Positions 42,645 to 51,096 of a DNA stretch of 64,000 nucleotides are shown here, one piece after another. The notes below the pieces were generated by a model. The model did no database searches. It was given only the letters and a program-made list of their open reading frames with translations, and had not been told where the DNA came from. Source of the stretch: an uncultured Anaeroplasmataceae bacterium (lineage in GTDB: Bacteria > Bacillota_I > Bacilli_A > Acholeplasmatales > Anaeroplasmataceae); NCBI GenBank assembly GCA_910579215.1, contig CAJTTN010000008.1:20591-84590 (forward strand). The letters run 5' to 3'. A program made the translations under genes and the position numbers. The stretch's first letter is position 1, and every line of letters begins with the position of its first letter.

Positions 42645-44228
42645 TTATTTTACTTCCTTGCTTTCCAAAAATTCTTCATAGGTTGTCATTCTATCTAAAA
42701 TCGTTCCATTCTTCTCAAAGGAGATTATACGATTTGCAACAGTTTCTAGTAGCTCAGCATCGTGACTAGAGAATAATATATTCCCCTTATAGGCTTTCAT
42801 TCCCTCATTTAAGGCTGTAATAGATTCCAAATCAAGATGATTGGTTGGATCCTCTAAAACTAAAATATTAGGTGCCTCAAGCATAAGCTTGGCAAACATA
42901 CATCTAACCTTTTCTCCTCCAGATAAGACATTACACTTCTTTAAGGATTCCTCTCCACTAAATAGCATTCTACCTAACCAGCCTCGAATAAAGCTTTCGG
43001 TTTGGTCTTCCTCAGAATATTGTCTAAGCCAATCTATTAAAGATAAATCCTTATTAAAATATTCCTTATTCTCCTGTGGTAAAAATCCTGTAGAGGTTGT
43101 GATTCCCCATTTAAATTTACCTGTATATTCCGTATCCTTACCTGCTAAAATATTGAATAATGCCGTAATAATAACAGAGTTTTCTGCCAAGAAGGCTATC
43201 TTATCATTTTTATTTACACTAAAGGTTAAATTTTCAAATAGACCTGGCTTTGATAAATTTTCAACAAACAAAATATCGTTTCCGACCTCACGATTTGGTT
43301 TAAATCCTATATAAGGATATCTTCTAGAGGAAGGTTCAATATCCTCTATTTTTATTTTCTCTAATAGCTTTTTACGTGAAGTTGCTTGACGAGATTTAGA
43401 TTTGTTTGCAGAGAATCTAGCAATAAATTCTTGAAGCTCCTTAACCTTTTGCTCACTCTTCTTATTTTGATCCTTTGCCTGCTGCAAGGCCAATTGACTT
43501 GACTCATACCAAAATTCATAATTTCCTACATATAATTTAATTTTACCAAAATCAACATCACATATATGAGTACAAACATTGTTTAAAAAATGACGGTCAT
43601 GAGAAACAATTAAAACTGTATTTTCAAAATTTAATAAGAAATTTTCTAGCCAACGCGTAGACTTATAGTCTAAATTATTTGTTGGCTCATCTAAAAGTAA
43701 GATGTCTGGATTGCCAAATAACGCTTGAGCTAGTAATACTTTAATCTTCAATTTTGCATCTAAGTCTCCCATTAGAGTGTAATGATAAGCATCATCTACT
43801 CCAATACCATTTAACAAGGTCATAGCATCTGTTTCAGCTTCCCAGCCACCTAGCTCAGCAAATTCGCCCTCAAGCTCAGCAGCTAAAATTCCATCCTCTT
43901 CTGAGAAATCCTCCTTAGCATAGAGCGCTTCCTTCTGTTCTTTAATTTCAATCAATCTTGGATGTCCTAATAAAACCGTATCTAAAACTGTTTTATCATT
44001 ATAAGCATTTTGATCCTGCTTCAAGACAGACATTCTTTCATTTTTATCTAAGACAACTTCTCCTGTTGTAGATTCTATTTCACCTGATAATAATTTTAAA
44101 AATGTAGATTTACCTGCTCCATTTGCACCAATAATTCCATAACAATTCCCTTTTGTAAAGGTTATATCTACATGCTCAAAAAGTTTTCGAGAACCATATT
44201 GTAATCCTAAGTTTACTGTTTTTAACAT
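42645..44228 (-). CDS. ABC-F ATPase (YkpA/YbiT-like) with degenerate motifs
   Basis: A 527-aa soluble protein with two ABC domains and a charged linker, as in ABC-F translation factors. Walker A motifs are GIIGANGAGKSTFLKLL and an atypical second site FLAENSVIITALFNIL, which has lost the GKS. The first signature is altered (GDLDAKLKIKVLLAQ), while the second is normal (LSGGEKVRCMF). The second Walker B reads ILVLEDPTNHLD, with Glu-Asp swapped. So ATP hydrolysis may rely mainly on composite sites. Function at the ribosome is expected from the family, but resistance or regulation cannot be told apart. Confidence 0.85.
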   Translation of the reverse strand: MLKTVNLGLQYGSRKLFEHVDITFTKGNCYGIIGANGAGKSTFLKLLSGEIESTTGEVVLDKNERMSVLKQDQNAYNDKTVLDTVLLGHPRLIEIKEQKEALYAKEDFSEEDGILAAELEGEFAELGGWEAETDAMTLLNGIGVDDAYHYTLMGDLDAKLKIKVLLAQALFGNPDILLLDEPTNNLDYKSTRWLENFLLNFENTVLIVSHDRHFLNNVCTHICDVDFGKIKLYVGNYEFWYESSQLALQQAKDQNKKSEQKVKELQEFIARFSANKSKSRQATSRKKLLEKIKIEDIEPSSRRYPYIGFKPNREVGNDILFVENLSKPGLFENLTFSVNKNDKIAFLAENSVIITALFNILAGKDTEYTGKFKWGITTSTGFLPQENKEYFNKDLSLIDWLRQYSEEDQTESFIRGWLGRMLFSGEESLKKCNVLSGGEKVRCMFAKLMLEAPNILVLEDPTNHLDLESITALNEGMKAYKGNILFSSHDAELLETVANRIISFEKNGTILDRMTTYEEFLESKEVK

Positions 44229-44256
44229 ATAATTTTCTCCTCAATGCTTAAAAATC

Positions 44257-44276
44257 GGGGCTGCAATGCAGTCCCC
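44257..44276 (-). terminator. glnS terminator
   Basis: Hairpin ggggctgcaatgcagtcccc followed by a T-rich stretch on the minus strand. Confidence 0.8.
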
Positions 44277-44281
44277 TTTGT

Positions 44282-45928
44282 TTATAATTTAAATGACGAC
44301 TTCAAGCTAACTGTACAGTTAAATATAAGCTCGTCTTTTGTACTATCCTTATCTGTAGTATAATATCCATTCCTAACAAATTGATAATGATCTAAAGGCT
44401 TTGTTTCCTTTAAAGATGCTTCAACAAAGCCTTTTGAAATAGACAAGGAATTTGGATTCAACCTTTCAATAAAATCTAAATCCTTAGTTTCCTCTGTTTC
44501 TGGCAAAAATAACGCATCAAATAATCTAAAGGTTGCTGGCAATGCTGTAGTTTTCTCTACAAAATGAATGTTTCCATTAGGCTTACGCTCATTAAATCCT
44601 GAACCAGAACGTGTGGCAGGATCATAGGTCGCATGAATTAAAGTAATATTTCCATCCGCATCCTTTTCAACATGAGTTGCCGTAATAAAATAGGCATGCA
44701 TCAATCTTACCTCTACACCTAAAGCCAGTCGCTTCCATTTTTTATTTGGCTTTTCTTCAATAAAATCATCACGTTCAATATATACATATTTTCCAAAGGC
44801 AATCTTCCTAGTACCCAACGCTTCATTTTCTGTATTATTGGGACAATCCATAAATTCTATTTGATCCTCAGGATAATTATCAATTTGAACTAAAACAGGA
44901 TTAATTACAGCAGATGGTCTTAATGCCTTCATCTTCAAATCATCACGTAAGGCTTCCTCTAAAGCATGATACTCTACTGTCGAATTAACTCTTGATAAGC
45001 CTGTAGATAATATAAAGCTCTTAATAGCCTCTGGGGTAAAGCCTCTACGCTTTAAGCCAACCAAGGTAGGCATTCTTGGATCATCATAGCCACTCACCTT
45101 TTTTGTATCAACCAGCGTTTTTAAATATCGCTTTGACATTACCATCCCTGTAATATTTAAGCGTCCAAATTCATACTGATGAGAGATATGCTCTACATCT
45201 GTATTAGCTAAAACCCAGTCATATAAAACACGGTGATTATCAAACTCTAAAGAACAGCAGGAATGTGTAATCCCCTCAAAGCTATCCTGTAAAGGATGTG
45301 CAAAATCATACATAGGATAGATACACCATTTATCTTTTTGGCGATGATGATGCATATGAATAATACGATATAAAATAGGGTCTCTCATATTGATATTAGG
45401 ACTAGTCATATCTATTTTAGCACGTAAGGTCTTTTCCCCATCCTTAAACTCACCAGCACGCATCCTAGCAAATAAATCTAAATTTTCTTCTACACTTCGA
45501 TTACGATAAGGAGAGTTTTTCCCTGGTTCTGTTAAGGTGCCACGGTATTTAGAAGCTTCTTCTTGCGTTAAATCATCCACATAGGCTAACCCTTTTTTGA
45601 TTAACAAAACAGCTCTATTATAGGTTTCTTCAAAATAATCACTTCCAAAAAAAACATGATTTGGAGTATAGCCAAGCCATTTTAAATCCTCTTGAATAGC
45701 ATCTACATACTCACTATCCTCTTTTGTAGGATTCGTATCATCTAATCTTAAATTTGTTTTTCCACCAAATGCCTTTGCAGATTCAAAATTTGTTATGATT
45801 GCACGTGCATGTCCAATATGTAAATAGGCATTAGGCTCTGGAGGAAAGCGGGTAATAATTTCCTTCACTCTACCTTCCTTTAAATCCTCTGCCATTAAAG
45901 TTTTAATATAGTTACTAACCTCTTCCAT
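44282..45928 (-). CDS. glnS: Glutaminyl-tRNA synthetase
   Basis: A 548-aa class I synthetase charging tRNA-Gln. The HIGH motif is FPPEPNAYLHIGHA and KMSKS appears as GMVMSKRYLKTLV. DDTNPTKEDSEYVDAIQEDLKWLG and FDNHRVLYDWVL are family signatures. Two C-terminal beta-barrels follow. The start at 45928 is chosen because GGAGGGCTGTT lies before ATG; the longer frame to 45973 lacks support. Having GlnRS implies that the Gat transamidation route may not be the sole source of Gln-tRNA. Confidence 0.95.
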   Translation of the reverse strand: MEEVSNYIKTLMAEDLKEGRVKEIITRFPPEPNAYLHIGHARAIITNFESAKAFGGKTNLRLDDTNPTKEDSEYVDAIQEDLKWLGYTPNHVFFGSDYFEETYNRAVLLIKKGLAYVDDLTQEEASKYRGTLTEPGKNSPYRNRSVEENLDLFARMRAGEFKDGEKTLRAKIDMTSPNINMRDPILYRIIHMHHHRQKDKWCIYPMYDFAHPLQDSFEGITHSCCSLEFDNHRVLYDWVLANTDVEHISHQYEFGRLNITGMVMSKRYLKTLVDTKKVSGYDDPRMPTLVGLKRRGFTPEAIKSFILSTGLSRVNSTVEYHALEEALRDDLKMKALRPSAVINPVLVQIDNYPEDQIEFMDCPNNTENEALGTRKIAFGKYVYIERDDFIEEKPNKKWKRLALGVEVRLMHAYFITATHVEKDADGNITLIHATYDPATRSGSGFNERKPNGNIHFVEKTTALPATFRLFDALFLPETEETKDLDFIERLNPNSLSISKGFVEASLKETKPLDHYQFVRNGYYTTDKDSTKDELIFNCTVSLKSSFKL

Positions 45929-46031
45929 AACAGCCCTCCAATAAAAACATAATGTTTTTAAAAATATATACATTTATTATACAATAATAAAGAAAAAAAA
46001 GGTAGAGAATAAAAGCATTTTCTTAAAGAAA

Positions 46032-46057
46032 AACTTCATATAAAAGCTAATGAAGTT
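46032..46057 (-). terminator. Terminator after ybaK
   Basis: aacttcat pairs with atgaagtt and is followed by T-rich sequence on the minus strand. Confidence 0.65.
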
Positions 46058-46080
46058 ATATTTTAAGTAAAATATTATTG

Positions 46081-46554
46081 CTACCTTGTAATTTCAAAAA
46101 ATTGTACATTTAAAACTTTCGCAAGATCTTTAGGACATATCTTAACCTGATAGCCAATTTTGCCTGCTGAACAAAGGATATAAGGCAAAGTTTTGGCAGT
46201 TAAATCTAATATGGTAAAATAACGCTTTTTCATTCCAATCGGACTACATCCCCCTCGGATGTATCCTGTAAGATAAAGTAAATCCTTAACAGCAACTAAT
46301 TCTACCGATTTTTCCTTTACAGATTTAGCAGCCTTTTTTAAATCCAATTCCTTATCTACAGGAATTACAAAAACGTAATATTGCTTGCTCGCACCCTGAG
46401 ATACTAAAGTTTTAAAAACTTGTGAGGGATTTTCATTAAGTAGCTGTGCTACAATAGCTCCTTCTACACATATCCCCTCCTCATGAGGATACACAAAGAC
46501 TTCATAAGGAATTTTATGCTGTTCCAAAATTCTCATAGCGTTTGTTTTTTCCAT
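46081..46554 (-). CDS. ybaK: Cys-tRNA(Pro)/Cys-tRNA(Cys) deacylase YbaK
   Basis: A 157-aa trans-editing enzyme that removes Cys wrongly charged on tRNA-Pro. Visible family features: TNAMRILEQHKIPYEVFVYP, QVFKTLV, the catalytic Lys in YYVFVIPVDKELDLKKAAK, and GYIRGGCSPIGMKKRYFT. It starts at the stop of rimI (1-nt overlap), in an operon with tsaE, tsaB and rimI. Confidence 0.9.
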   Translation of the reverse strand: MEKTNAMRILEQHKIPYEVFVYPHEEGICVEGAIVAQLLNENPSQVFKTLVSQGASKQYYVFVIPVDKELDLKKAAKSVKEKSVELVAVKDLLYLTGYIRGGCSPIGMKKRYFTILDLTAKTLPYILCSAGKIGYQVKICPKDLAKVLNVQFFEITR

Positions 46555-46982
46555 TATAACTCCTTTTGCATAACTAAGGCATTTTCTTTATTAGCATAAT
46601 AGCTATAGCGAATAGAAATTGTTTTAAAGCCTAAAGAACTATATAAAGCTTTAGCCTTAGTATTAGATTCTCTTACCTCTAGTATGACTCTTTTTAAACC
46701 CTTAGACATTAGCTCGACAAAAACTTCCTTTAAAAGTCTTGTTCCATATCCTTTAGATTGATACTTTTTATCTATTACCAAATTTAAAATTTCTAGAAGA
46801 TTGCCATCAAAAATTGAGGAAACAAAGCCTATAATTTCTTCCTGTTCCATAAGAACATAATGATAGGCAAAGGGATTATCTAAATTTAAAAAATAAAATT
46901 CTTCTTCCAAAGAAGACAAAAGATTTTCTTTTTCCAACGCAACAATTCTAGAAATGTCTTCCTTATTATATCTCCTTATCAT
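46554..46982 (-). CDS. rimI: Ribosomal-protein-alanine N-acetyltransferase RimI
   Basis: A 142-aa GNAT enzyme. The CoA loop is KKYQSKGYGTRLLKEVFVEL; RVILEVRESNTKAKALYSSL and GFKTISIRYSYYANKENALVM match RimI. Its place directly after tsaB, with 4-nt overlap, is typical of Bacillota. It acetylates N-termini of ribosomal proteins. Confidence 0.9.
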   Translation of the reverse strand: MIRRYNKEDISRIVALEKENLLSSLEEEFYFLNLDNPFAYHYVLMEQEEIIGFVSSIFDGNLLEILNLVIDKKYQSKGYGTRLLKEVFVELMSKGLKRVILEVRESNTKAKALYSSLGFKTISIRYSYYANKENALVMQKEL

Positions 46983-47557
46983 GAAAGATTACGCTCTGCT
47001 TCTGTTTCTCTTAAATAGTTGGGGGTAAGTATTCTAGGCTCTTCCACATACTTCGCAAGCTCTATAACTCGAATAGGATTAACTTTATAAGAATTCTCAT
47101 CCACTTTATTATCATATTTTTCTTTTTCTAACGTCGTCTTTTCTAGTAAAGCCTCAGATACAAAATAACAATCCTCATCAGGTTGATAAATACAGCCAAA
47201 GCAATTTCCTCTTCTAGCATCAATTTGTGCTAGCACCCTACCCTTTAATCCACTAGCCATTAATTTTAAGGTAGATATTGCATAAAGTTTAATTTTAGGT
47301 TCTAAGGTAGCCAACATTTTCCCAACCGTAACAGCCATACGTACACCTGTATAAGAGCCTGGACCAATACCTACAATCACTTTATCAATTTCAATTAAAT
47401 CCATTCCTGCATTTAAGCAAGCTTTTTCTACCTCAGCCAAAATCACACGTGCATGATCATGCTTTCCTGGCAAATAAGACTCATAAAGAATCTTTCCATC
47501 TAAGCATAAGGCCGTATATAATATATTTGTTGCTGAATCTAAAATCAAAGCTTTCAT
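46979..47557 (-). CDS. tsaB: tRNA t6A synthesis protein TsaB
   Basis: A 192-aa partner of TsaD in making t6A37 in ANN-decoding tRNAs. Features: LILDSATNILYTALCLDGK, VGIGPGSYTGVRMAVTVGKM and LAQIDARRGNCFGCIYQ. It overlaps tsaE and rimI by 4 nt each, giving coupled expression. The tsaD gene itself is not in this window. Confidence 0.9.
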   Translation of the reverse strand: MKALILDSATNILYTALCLDGKILYESYLPGKHDHARVILAEVEKACLNAGMDLIEIDKVIVGIGPGSYTGVRMAVTVGKMLATLEPKIKLYAISTLKLMASGLKGRVLAQIDARRGNCFGCIYQPDEDCYFVSEALLEKTTLEKEKYDNKVDENSYKVNPIRVIELAKYVEEPRILTPNYLRETEAERNLS

Positions 47558-48000
47558 AATTGATTTAATACCTCCTCATAGCGAGCTCCCTTAGCCTCTA
47601 TTTGGATGACTCTATGCGTATCATCCACACGCTCTAGTTCAATATATAAAAATTCTTTAGGTAGAAGTTCTTCTACTTGGTATGGCCATTCAATTACACA
47701 AACCCCATCACCTTCAATGAACTCCTCTAAATCAAAATCTGTGTTTAAGCCATTAAGACGATATAGATCTAAATGATATAAAGGACACCTTCCCTTATAT
47801 TCTTTGACAATCGTAAAGGTTGGCGAGTTAATTATTTTGTTTATACCTAGTCCTAAGCCAATTCCTTTAGTTAAAGTTGTTTTTCCAGCAGATAGGTTTC
47901 CCACCAATAGTACAACATCTTTTGCATGCAATAGTTTACCTATTCTTTCGCCTAATAAAATTGTTTCCTCTACACATTTTATATCAAATCTCTTTTGCAT
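47554..48000 (-). CDS. tsaE: tRNA t6A synthesis ATPase TsaE
   Basis: A 148-aa small P-loop ATPase. Walker A is LVGNLSAGKTTLTKGIGLGL; TFTIVKEYKGRCPLYHLDLYRL and VCVIEWP are family signatures. It works with TsaB and TsaD. It leads the operon tsaE-tsaB-rimI-ybaK. Confidence 0.9.
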   Translation of the reverse strand: MQKRFDIKCVEETILLGERIGKLLHAKDVVLLVGNLSAGKTTLTKGIGLGLGINKIINSPTFTIVKEYKGRCPLYHLDLYRLNGLNTDFDLEEFIEGDGVCVIEWPYQVEELLPKEFLYIELERVDDTHRVIQIEAKGARYEEVLNQL

Positions 48001-48071
48001 AGTAAATCACCTTATATAAGTATACCACAAAAATGACAAAAAGAAAAAGCCCTTTTACGAGCATTTTCAAC

Positions 48072-48992
48072 CTAAAAAGATAAAACAGAATCTTCTTCCT
48101 TAGCCAATTTAGAGACTTTCTTTGCATGTAGTATGACAACCTCTGCCTCAGCAATATTTGAATATTCATGAAAAACCTCACATTCCAAGAATATACAATC
48201 TCCAATTGCTACTAACTCCTTAACATTCTTAACCTCATAGCCAAGGAATTGGATATCATCCTCACAGCATGTCATAACATTTCTACCTACAACAATAGAG
48301 TCCTCTAAAATATCTCTAACAAACGTTTTAAATTTAATTGTTTTTCCTAAATACTTCTCAAAATTATCAAAAACATCTATATACCATGTAGGATAATCAG
48401 TATCCTCTAATATGATAGTATCTTTGGTTATATCATAGGGTAAATCCTCATCTAGCATAGAAGTTAATTGCCCATTTTTACCTTCAAAGCCAATTTGACA
48501 TTCTTGGTTTAAGGCTCTTATTTGCCTACGATACAAACCCAAATCTGTTACTCCATCACAACGATTAAATATGATTAAAGAAGAAAGCTTTACTAAATTG
48601 TTAAACACCTGTCGCATATTATTAAAATAAAGTCCAAAGGTAGATGCATCAATCAATGTCACCTGCTGATATACTGGCATATATTCTGGAAATTCCAAAT
48701 TTTCCATTGTATAAAAGCTATTATATTCTAAAACGATTTGAACTGGTTTATATTTTTCATCCAATTTAAATAGCAATTCTGCAGATAAATCTGTTTCTTT
48801 TTCTATTTGATGAAGATTCACCTCATATTCCTTTAGCCAAGCCTCCTCATACTCTACCTCACCCTCTTCACAAACAATGAGTAATGTAGCCCCAGCTTGA
48901 TAAGAAACATTGTTTTCTATAATTTCTTTAATTAAAGTGGTTTTACCACTTTCTATTAATCCATTAACAATAAATATAGGCACCTCAACCAT
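48072..48992 (-). CDS. CobW-like GTPase fused to YcgQ/DUF1980-like domain
   Basis: A 306-aa protein. Residues 1-190 are a CobW-type GTPase: Walker A IVNGLIESGKTTLIKEI, then LIDASTF and IIFNRCD (NKxD variant NRCD). Unlike true CobW chaperones it has no CxCC motif. Residues 215-306 (GKTIKFKTFVRDILEDSIVV, TCCEDDIQFLGYE) resemble the DUF1980/YcgQ C-terminal domain, normally a separate protein beside the metal-linked permease YcgR. It is 10 nt downstream of a second CobW gene, so they are co-transcribed. A role in zinc supply is likely. Confidence 0.7.
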   Translation of the reverse strand: MVEVPIFIVNGLIESGKTTLIKEIIENNVSYQAGATLLIVCEEGEVEYEEAWLKEYEVNLHQIEKETDLSAELLFKLDEKYKPVQIVLEYNSFYTMENLEFPEYMPVYQQVTLIDASTFGLYFNNMRQVFNNLVKLSSLIIFNRCDGVTDLGLYRRQIRALNQECQIGFEGKNGQLTSMLDEDLPYDITKDTIILEDTDYPTWYIDVFDNFEKYLGKTIKFKTFVRDILEDSIVVGRNVMTCCEDDIQFLGYEVKNVKELVAIGDCIFLECEVFHEYSNIAEAEVVILHAKKVSKLAKEEDSVLSF

Positions 48993-49002
48993 AAGCTATC
49001 CT

Positions 49003-50079
49003 CTAAAATAAATCTTTAATTTTTTGAGCATTCAATTCAGAACCAATAATACAAATTTTTCCAATTGGTCTTGCCTGACAAGGAATTAAATTTACTTCCT
49101 CAGGAGTTAAATTGAATTCAAACCAAGTTCCGTTCAAATCAGATAAAACACCCTTAGCACGCACAACTAAACCATGCACACCTGTAGCAATCTCGTCTAA
49201 TAATTTCTCAAATCGTTTCAAATCATACCTCTTAACAGTTTCAAAGCCAATGGATGTAAAAATCTCTTCTGCATGGTGGTGATGGTGATGCCCACAGCCA
49301 CACTCTTCCTCATGATGGTGATGCCCACAGCCACACTCTTCCTCATGATGATGGTGTCCACAGTCACACTCTTCTTTATGGTGATGATGCTCACAGCCAC
49401 ACTCTTCCTCATGATCATGGTGTTCACAGCCACACTCTTCTTTATGGTGGCTATGCTGCAAATCTGCTAATAATTCAGCCATAAAATCATCCTGTATACC
49501 TTCATAAGACTTAAATAATTCCGTTTCACTTAGTTGATTTAATGGTGTGGTAACAATTACAGCATGTTCATTATATGATCTAACGATTTCTAAGGCCTCT
49601 TTGATTTTATCCTCTTTGGCAATATCTGTTCTTGATAATATAATTGTATGAGCCGACTTAAGTTGATCTAAAAAGAATTCACCAAAATTTTTTGCATACA
49701 TTTTAGCTTTATTTACATCTACCATACAGACTAAAGCATTTAAATATTCTGTTAGCTTTGCATCCGACACTGCTTGAATAACATCAGAAAGCTTTCCTAC
49801 CCCTGATGGTTCTATTAAAATTCGATCTGGATGAAATTTTTCGATTACTTCTTGTAGTGATTTAGAAAAATCACCAAATAAGCTACAACATATACATCCT
49901 TGGGAAAGTTCCTTAATATCAATCTTTGTATCTGCAAGTAAATCTGAATCTACAGAAACCTCTCCAAATTCATTTTCAATTAAAACAACCTTTTCATTTT
50001 TGATTTTTGAATCTAAAAGACGCTTGATAAACGACGTTTTTCCTGCGCCTAAGAATCCTGAAATTATATCTATTTTCAT
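49003..50079 (-). CDS. CobW/YciC zinc chaperone with His/Cys-rich repeat
   Basis: A 358-aa metallochaperone GTPase. Walker A GFLGAGKTSFIKRLL, the metal motif GCICCSLF (CxCC) and ILSRTDIAKED for guanine binding. Residues about 208-270 are an insertion of five to six repeats of roughly 11 residues, EEECGCGHHHH-like, which could hold several zinc ions. The C-terminal CobW_C domain ends the protein (TWFEFNLTPEEVNLIPCQ). It pairs with the GTPase at 48072. Regulation by a Zur-like repressor is expected, but I see no clear box. Confidence 0.9.
   Translation of the reverse strand: MKIDIISGFLGAGKTSFIKRLLDSKIKNEKVVLIENEFGEVSVDSDLLADTKIDIKELSQGCICCSLFGDFSKSLQEVIEKFHPDRILIEPSGVGKLSDVIQAVSDAKLTEYLNALVCMVDVNKAKMYAKNFGEFFLDQLKSAHTIILSRTDIAKEDKIKEALEIVRSYNEHAVIVTTPLNQLSETELFKSYEGIQDDFMAELLADLQHSHHKEECGCEHHDHEEECGCEHHHHKEECDCGHHHHEEECGCGHHHHEEECGCGHHHHHHAEEIFTSIGFETVKRYDLKRFEKLLDEIATGVHGLVVRAKGVLSDLNGTWFEFNLTPEEVNLIPCQARPIGKICIIGSELNAQKIKDLF
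49270..49460. repeat. Tandem repeats encoding His/Cys-rich zinc segment
   Basis: A repeated unit of about 33 bp (ccacactcttcctcatgatg and variants) occurs five to six times. Repeat number may vary by slippage. Confidence 0.85.
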
Positions 50080-50129
50080 ATTTAACTTCTCCTTTTTTCC
50101 ATTACCTTAATTATTATATATCAAATGCT

Positions 50130-51077
50130 TTATTTTTTAAAGTTTTTAAATTCATTTCTATTCCCCCAGCCAATAGAAAATAAAAATATACAAAGTAAAA
50201 ATAGGCTTATCCAATATAAATTCAAATCTAATACTGTATTAAAAAATATAAGTAAGCCTGCATCAAGTGCCGTGTATAAGCTTGCCAAAAATAGTGCCAT
50301 AGGAATTGCTAACCAAAGTTTACTCGTAGAATATCGAAGATATGTGCTAAATACAAAAAACAAAGAGAAAACTAAGCCATTTACTGAAATTCCAGAAATA
50401 TAATAAGGGGGAAGCATGTAAATTGTGACAAGAAATATACTGATAGCTCCTAAGCATTGGATCAAATATACATACCATTTTTTAATATAGGATAAGCCTA
50501 GCAAAACTGATATACCTAAAAGAACATAGCTATATCTATAGTCCAAGCTTACACGAAAAAAGTGGATACCAAATAAAAAGGTTAAAATGATACTAATACA
50601 AAGAATTCCAAAATTTATAATAGGATTCAACAACTTATGTATGTTGATCTTCTCTCCTTCTAGAGGCATAACATAATAATTTCTTTCCTGTTTTGTTGGC
50701 TCAATGTCCACCTTACCAAAAAAAGGATCAGAAGTAATAGCACAATCTAAAGATTCATAAACTCTTTTATCAAGGGAATACTCAAGGTTTTCTTGCCAAT
50801 TGGTTTCATCTAAAGTAATATAGATAATTTGTTTACGCAGAAATGTAGCTGACTCTAGTTGTGATTTTACCCAATCATCGATTAAACAAGACTCACTCAG
50901 CAAACATAAAATCAGTTTTGAGTTTGAAATTTGCTCAAAAATGGTACTTTTCCAGTTTGCCCCTATAGGAACAAACTGGTCAAACCAAACGGAGTATCCT
51001 TGAGCTTTCAATACTCTATAATATTCAATTGCTTTGGCACGATTATGTACCTTATAGGATATAAATATGTCATTCAT
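50130..51077 (-). CDS. TIR-domain multi-TM protein
   Basis: A 315-aa protein from the ATG at 51077 (AAAGGAG 8 nt upstream). Residues 1-130 are a TIR domain (MNDIFISYKVHNRAKAIEYY, GYSVWFDQFVPIG, LILCLLSESCL). In the family the catalytic Glu is four residues after the conserved Trp; here DDWVKSQLESA has Gln there, with Glu two residues later. Residues 160-305 form about six membrane helices. Bacterial TIR proteins often act as NAD-cleaving immune effectors or scaffolds. If the Gln replacement is real, this may be a non-catalytic membrane sensor. Immune partners are not seen nearby. Confidence 0.8.
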   Translation of the reverse strand: MNDIFISYKVHNRAKAIEYYRVLKAQGYSVWFDQFVPIGANWKSTIFEQISNSKLILCLLSESCLIDDWVKSQLESATFLRKQIIYITLDETNWQENLEYSLDKRVYESLDCAITSDPFFGKVDIEPTKQERNYYVMPLEGEKINIHKLLNPIINFGILCISIILTFLFGIHFFRVSLDYRYSYVLLGISVLLGLSYIKKWYVYLIQCLGAISIFLVTIYMLPPYYISGISVNGLVFSLFFVFSTYLRYSTSKLWLAIPMALFLASLYTALDAGLLIFFNTVLDLNLYWISLFLLCIFLFSIGWGNRNEFKNFKK

Positions 51078-51096
51078 ATTGAAAACTCCTTTTTTC

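Noticed and set aside
47984..48205. Minus-strand frame overlapping the CobW-YcgQ gene end and tsaE start
   Set aside because: It overlaps two well-supported genes and has no family signal.
49270..49460. Tandem repeats as a CRISPR array
   Set aside because: No unique spacers; the repeats encode HHHH/CGC units in frame.
49218..49470. Frames on both strands over the His-rich repeat (Met/Thr/Val repeats)
   Set aside because: They are shadow frames of the tandem repeat in the zinc chaperone gene.
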